Position numbers and translations under genes: made by a program
Notes under the pieces: generated by a model
What the model was told of the DNA's origin: nothing
What the model saw: the letters and a program-made list of their open reading frames with translations, nothing else
The model's database searches: none
From: Candidatus Gastranaerophilales bacterium
GTDB taxonomy: Bacteria > Cyanobacteriota > Vampirovibrionia > Gastranaerophilales > Gastranaerophilaceae
Length of the DNA: 45,203 bases
Reading direction: 5' to 3'
NCBI GenBank assembly: GCA_944325835.1
Contig: CALVBO010000011.1
Span: 1-45,203 of the forward strand
Part shown: positions 43,161 through 45,203 of the stretch, piece by piece
Layout of the letters: every line of letters begins with the position of its first letter
Numbering within the stretch: position 1 is the stretch's first letter

Positions 43161-44456
43161 ATGGCTAATTCTTTAATACCTTATTCCTTTGTCCCCGGTA
43201 CAAAAGCTATGGCAAGTGAAGTTAATGCAAACTTTATAGCACTTGCGCAGGCGGTTGAGGACGGAAAAACATTTACCAGTGAATCTATAGAAGATTTTCA
43301 CTCCGAAATGGAAGAGTGTCTTGATGAATCCCTCGGCGGAAAACTTGAAACGGATTTATCTAACTGTAATAATATAACAAATTGTATTCTGTCTATACCG
43401 CAGCGTATAAAATTAGAACTGAATAACGGGACTTTAACTCTGAAAGCCGGTTCTGTTGTGATAGTGCCTGACGGGCTTGATACGGACGGCCTTACTCCGA
43501 AATATGAATATGTTACGATTGAGAATGATGTTACATATACTGAAACAACTACAACAAATGTTTGTATGCTCTATTATTCTCCTGAAAGTAATACTTTGTT
43601 CAGAAGAGGGCAGAATACATCAACGACTTCTGTTGCAGCAGGGTTTAACGGTATAAATTATAACCCGTCGAAGAATATTGTAACAAATTACGATAATGGT
43701 ACTGTGGACACTGTTAATATTTCGTTTCCGCTTGCTATAACTTCAACAACTGCCAATATAGGGATTACCTCAATAGATACTCTGTTTAACGGTGTCGGGT
43801 ATATTGGTTCTACAATCTGGGTTGATAAAGATGTAAAAGTTCTGGCACCGGATTACAGAAATTCGGATGGCACTCTTAAAAATATAGAGTATACGGTGCC
43901 AAAACTGAAAACAGAAACGTTTACAACTGAAGTGACTGCTCCTATTGCGACGCAGTATATTAATACAAACGGATATTTTGCGGCTTCAGTTTATATGAGC
44001 TATGATGAAGTACAAAATATCTATATTTATAAGCATCCTTATGGTACAACATATCATCAATCATCAGTCGCACTGGCGGAATTGACAATTACAAATGGTG
44101 TAATTTCAAATTTTGTTCCAAAACGGGTTTTAAGAATTCCGGATGTTCAGGAGCTTGAAAAATATAAAATCACAGCATCCAAGACGGGTTCCGGATATAT
44201 GAAATTCCCTAACGGGATGATTATTCAGTGGGGAGAACTTACTGAAAAAGTTTCTACAACTGCAATTACAGTGACCCTGCCGGTTCCTTTTACAACTAAT
44301 ACTTACAGAGTTTTTACCCAGATGTTTTCAAATACCAATTTTAGGGATTTCGCGAACAGTGCCTCTGTTAATGGCGGGCTTAAAACGACTTCTTTCAAAC
44401 TGTTCGCGGGACATGCGGAACTTCAAAGTTATTTTTGGTTTGCAATAGGCTGGTAG
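43161..44456 (+). CDS. Phage tail-fibre-like protein
   Basis: The 431 residues begin MANSLIPYSFVPGTKAMASEVNANFIALAQAVEDG; the F.PGT.A.A..VNANF..L motif is typical of phage tail fibre or tail-spike N-termini. A long Thr/Asn/Tyr-rich beta region follows. The C-terminal 100 residues (YMKFPNGMIIQWGELTEK...FTTNTYRVFTQMFS...FWFAIGW) look like the receptor-binding tail-fibre domain with the W-G and IGW ends. The start at 43161 has AGAAAGG upstream; the frame is open to 43122. No other head or tail genes are seen, so this is a remnant or a domesticated fibre. Confidence 0.75.
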   Translation: MANSLIPYSFVPGTKAMASEVNANFIALAQAVEDGKTFTSESIEDFHSEMEECLDESLGGKLETDLSNCNNITNCILSIPQRIKLELNNGTLTLKAGSVVIVPDGLDTDGLTPKYEYVTIENDVTYTETTTTNVCMLYYSPESNTLFRRGQNTSTTSVAAGFNGINYNPSKNIVTNYDNGTVDTVNISFPLAITSTTANIGITSIDTLFNGVGYIGSTIWVDKDVKVLAPDYRNSDGTLKNIEYTVPKLKTETFTTEVTAPIATQYINTNGYFAASVYMSYDEVQNIYIYKHPYGTTYHQSSVALAELTITNGVISNFVPKRVLRIPDVQELEKYKITASKTGSGYMKFPNGMIIQWGELTEKVSTTAITVTLPVPFTTNTYRVFTQMFSNTNFRDFANSASVNGGLKTTSFKLFAGHAELQSYFWFAIGW

Positions 44457-44481
44457 TATTAAATAAATGGAGAATGTTATT

Positions 44482-44808
44482 ATGGAAGAATTTAATATAG
44501 GACAAATATTTGAAGGTGAGTATCCGCCGGAAGCTGCGGATTGGTGTAACAACCGCGGGGATTGCTTTATTGATGAAATAGAATCCGTTAATTATGTACG
44601 TCGTTTTCAAATTAAAGTCGTCCCCGTGCCTGATACGGAGGAACTTAAACAACTTGAAATCAGTGAAATTAAGGCTGAACTTGATGAACTTGATTTAAAG
44701 AGTATCCGGGCACTGCGTGCAGGCGAAACAGATTATATAGAACTATACGAGGCGCAGGCACAGGAGCTGAGGGCACGGCTTGCGGAACTGGGGGAAACAG
44801 TAGAATAA
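44482..44808 (+). CDS. Phage tail-associated small protein
   Basis: The 108 residues read EEFNIGQIFEGEYPPEAADWCNNRGDCFIDEI, the sort of YPPEAA-W-N sequence seen in small proteins encoded directly after tail fibres. A coiled-coil C-terminal half follows (LKQLEISEIKAELDELDLKSIRALRAGE ... YEAQAQELRARLAELG). The ATG at 44482 has GGAG nine bases upstream; an earlier in-frame ATG (44467) has none. It probably acts in fibre assembly or attachment; that role is inferred from position. Confidence 0.65.
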   Translation: MEEFNIGQIFEGEYPPEAADWCNNRGDCFIDEIESVNYVRRFQIKVVPVPDTEELKQLEISEIKAELDELDLKSIRALRAGETDYIELYEAQAQELRARLAELGETVE

Positions 44809-44810
44809 TT

Positions 44811-44886
44811 GTCCGAGAAAGACTCGCGATAAGGAACGTGGCGTGAATGAGTTGCGTGCAACTCCCGCTCACGCAAGCGAGTCTTT
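44811..44886 (+). repeat. Three-stem hairpin repeat, copy A
   Basis: Outer stem AAAGACTCGC (44818-44827) with GCGAGTCTTT (44877-44886); middle stem GCGTGA/TCACGC; inner stem GAGTTGC-GT-GCAACTC. It begins three bases after the tail gene stop, so could also act as its terminator. Confidence 0.75.
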
Positions 44887-45128
44887 TGAGTGGCGTATTA
44901 GACAGCACTCTGCCGAGAAAAACAGTCCAGTGAACTGTTTTTCGAGAGGGAACGCTAACGGCTCGCGGTTCAGCGCGAGCGAGCTGAGGCATTCCAAGGC
45001 AAAACCGCGTTTTTGCCTGAATGCCGTTAAGCGCGAGTCGAGCAAGAAGCGAGGCGGTGCGGCGGAGAACTGCTTTATTTTCTTAGGAAAATCGCGCTTT
45101 TGGTTAATTCCGGAGGCGCGGTTATTTT

Positions 45129-45203
45129 GTCCGAGAAAGTTTCGCGATAAGGAACGTGGCGTGAATGAGTTGCGTAGCAACTCCCGCTCACGCAAGCGAA
45201 ACT
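45129..45203 (+). repeat. Three-stem hairpin repeat, copy B (cut by the window end)
   Basis: Same sequence as copy A apart from a few bases. The outer stem is AAAGTTTCGC (45136-45145) with GCGAAACT (45196-45203). Two base pairs differ from copy A and both are compensated. The inner stem loop is GTA rather than GT. Confidence 0.72.

Larger units (their letters stand above)
44809..45203. other. GC-rich structured repeat region
   Basis: No convincing gene. It contains two copies of an approximately 75-base hairpin element (44811-44886 and 45129-45203), a hairpin GAAAAACAGT/ACTGTTTTTC (44917-44943), and a two-part hairpin with GGCATTC, AGGCAAAA and complements (44988-45025). CCGAGAAA recurs at 44813, 44913 and 45131. 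The open frame on the minus strand across it follows the repeats and shows no domain. Confidence 0.6.

Noticed and set aside
44869-45195. Open frame of 108 codons on the minus strand at the right end
   Set aside because: It spans the duplicated hairpins and other inverted repeats, has no ribosome site that fits, and its composition follows the repeats.

Overview
The window reads as a chromosomal segment of a low-GC bacterium. Codon use, ribosomal protein sequences, the cyanobacterial-style Orn/Lys/Arg decarboxylase and several lineage-restricted membrane proteins fit a non-photosynthetic cyanobacterial relative of the gut Gastranaerophilales / Melainabacteria type. This placement is an inference; there is no 16S gene to confirm it.

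Layout. 1-3.9 kb: the S10/spc ribosomal protein cluster (rplV to rpsN), closed by a terminator. 3.9-6.7 kb: a 3-kb block with a DtxR-family metal regulator under its own palindromic operator, a co-translated membrane protein, an XRE repressor and an unknown gene. This block separates rpsN from rpsH-rplF-rplR (6.9-8.6 kb), and the cluster then ends at a strong terminator without rpsE, rpmD, rplO or secY. 8.7-13.7 kb (minus): a secreted protein, an NfnL/GltA-type flavoprotein and a pair of large membrane-associated proteins. 13.8-16.4 kb (minus): parvulin, aminopeptidase P and a SpoU methyltransferase, with TAATG junctions. 16.8-18.4 kb: a rearranged tRNA remnant, tRNA-Gly(UCC), an MscS channel and rlmH. 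20.1-23.2 kb: rplU-rpmA, gmk, smpB and a formyltransferase. 24.3-29.1 kb: priA, a PC4-like protein, an EF-hand protein and a metallophosphatase. 30.5-33.7 kb: yebC, a diguanylate cyclase, tsaE and tsaB. 35.3-43 kb: eno, a PLP decarboxylase, a 53-residue small protein, a HEAT-like protein and its membrane partner, a YkgJ protein, a phosphohexomutase and pheA. 43.1-44.8 kb: two phage-tail-like genes, followed by a GC-rich structured repeat region.

The standout system is four dispersed copies (18.4-20.1, 23.2-24.3, 29.1-30.4, 33.7-35.2 kb) of a type IV prepilin-like gene. Every copy has a TTGAC(G/T)-N17 promoter just downstream of a neighbouring gene, a short basic leader start, a run of exactly 13 G, and a leader of variable and partly repeat-derived sequence. 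Each then encodes the same roughly 55-residue pilin N-terminus (FTMAEILLSLTIIGVVAAITLP) and a divergent C-terminal region ending in a DUF1566/Lcl-like motif. As read, the G tract leaves copy 1 in frame and copies 2, 3 and 4 out of frame by one base. This looks like a phase-variable repertoire of surface pilins or lectin-like adhesins. Copies 1 and 4 carry dispersed palindromic repeats in frame inside the leader, and one of those repeat families also sits inside the ribosomal protein operon.

Other points of interest: a DtxR regulator with a hybrid metal-ligand set, three genes with a -10 box 6-7 nt before ATG (probable leaderless mRNAs), a Cys-rich enolase tail, and a duplicated hairpin at the right end whose two copies differ by compensated base pairs.
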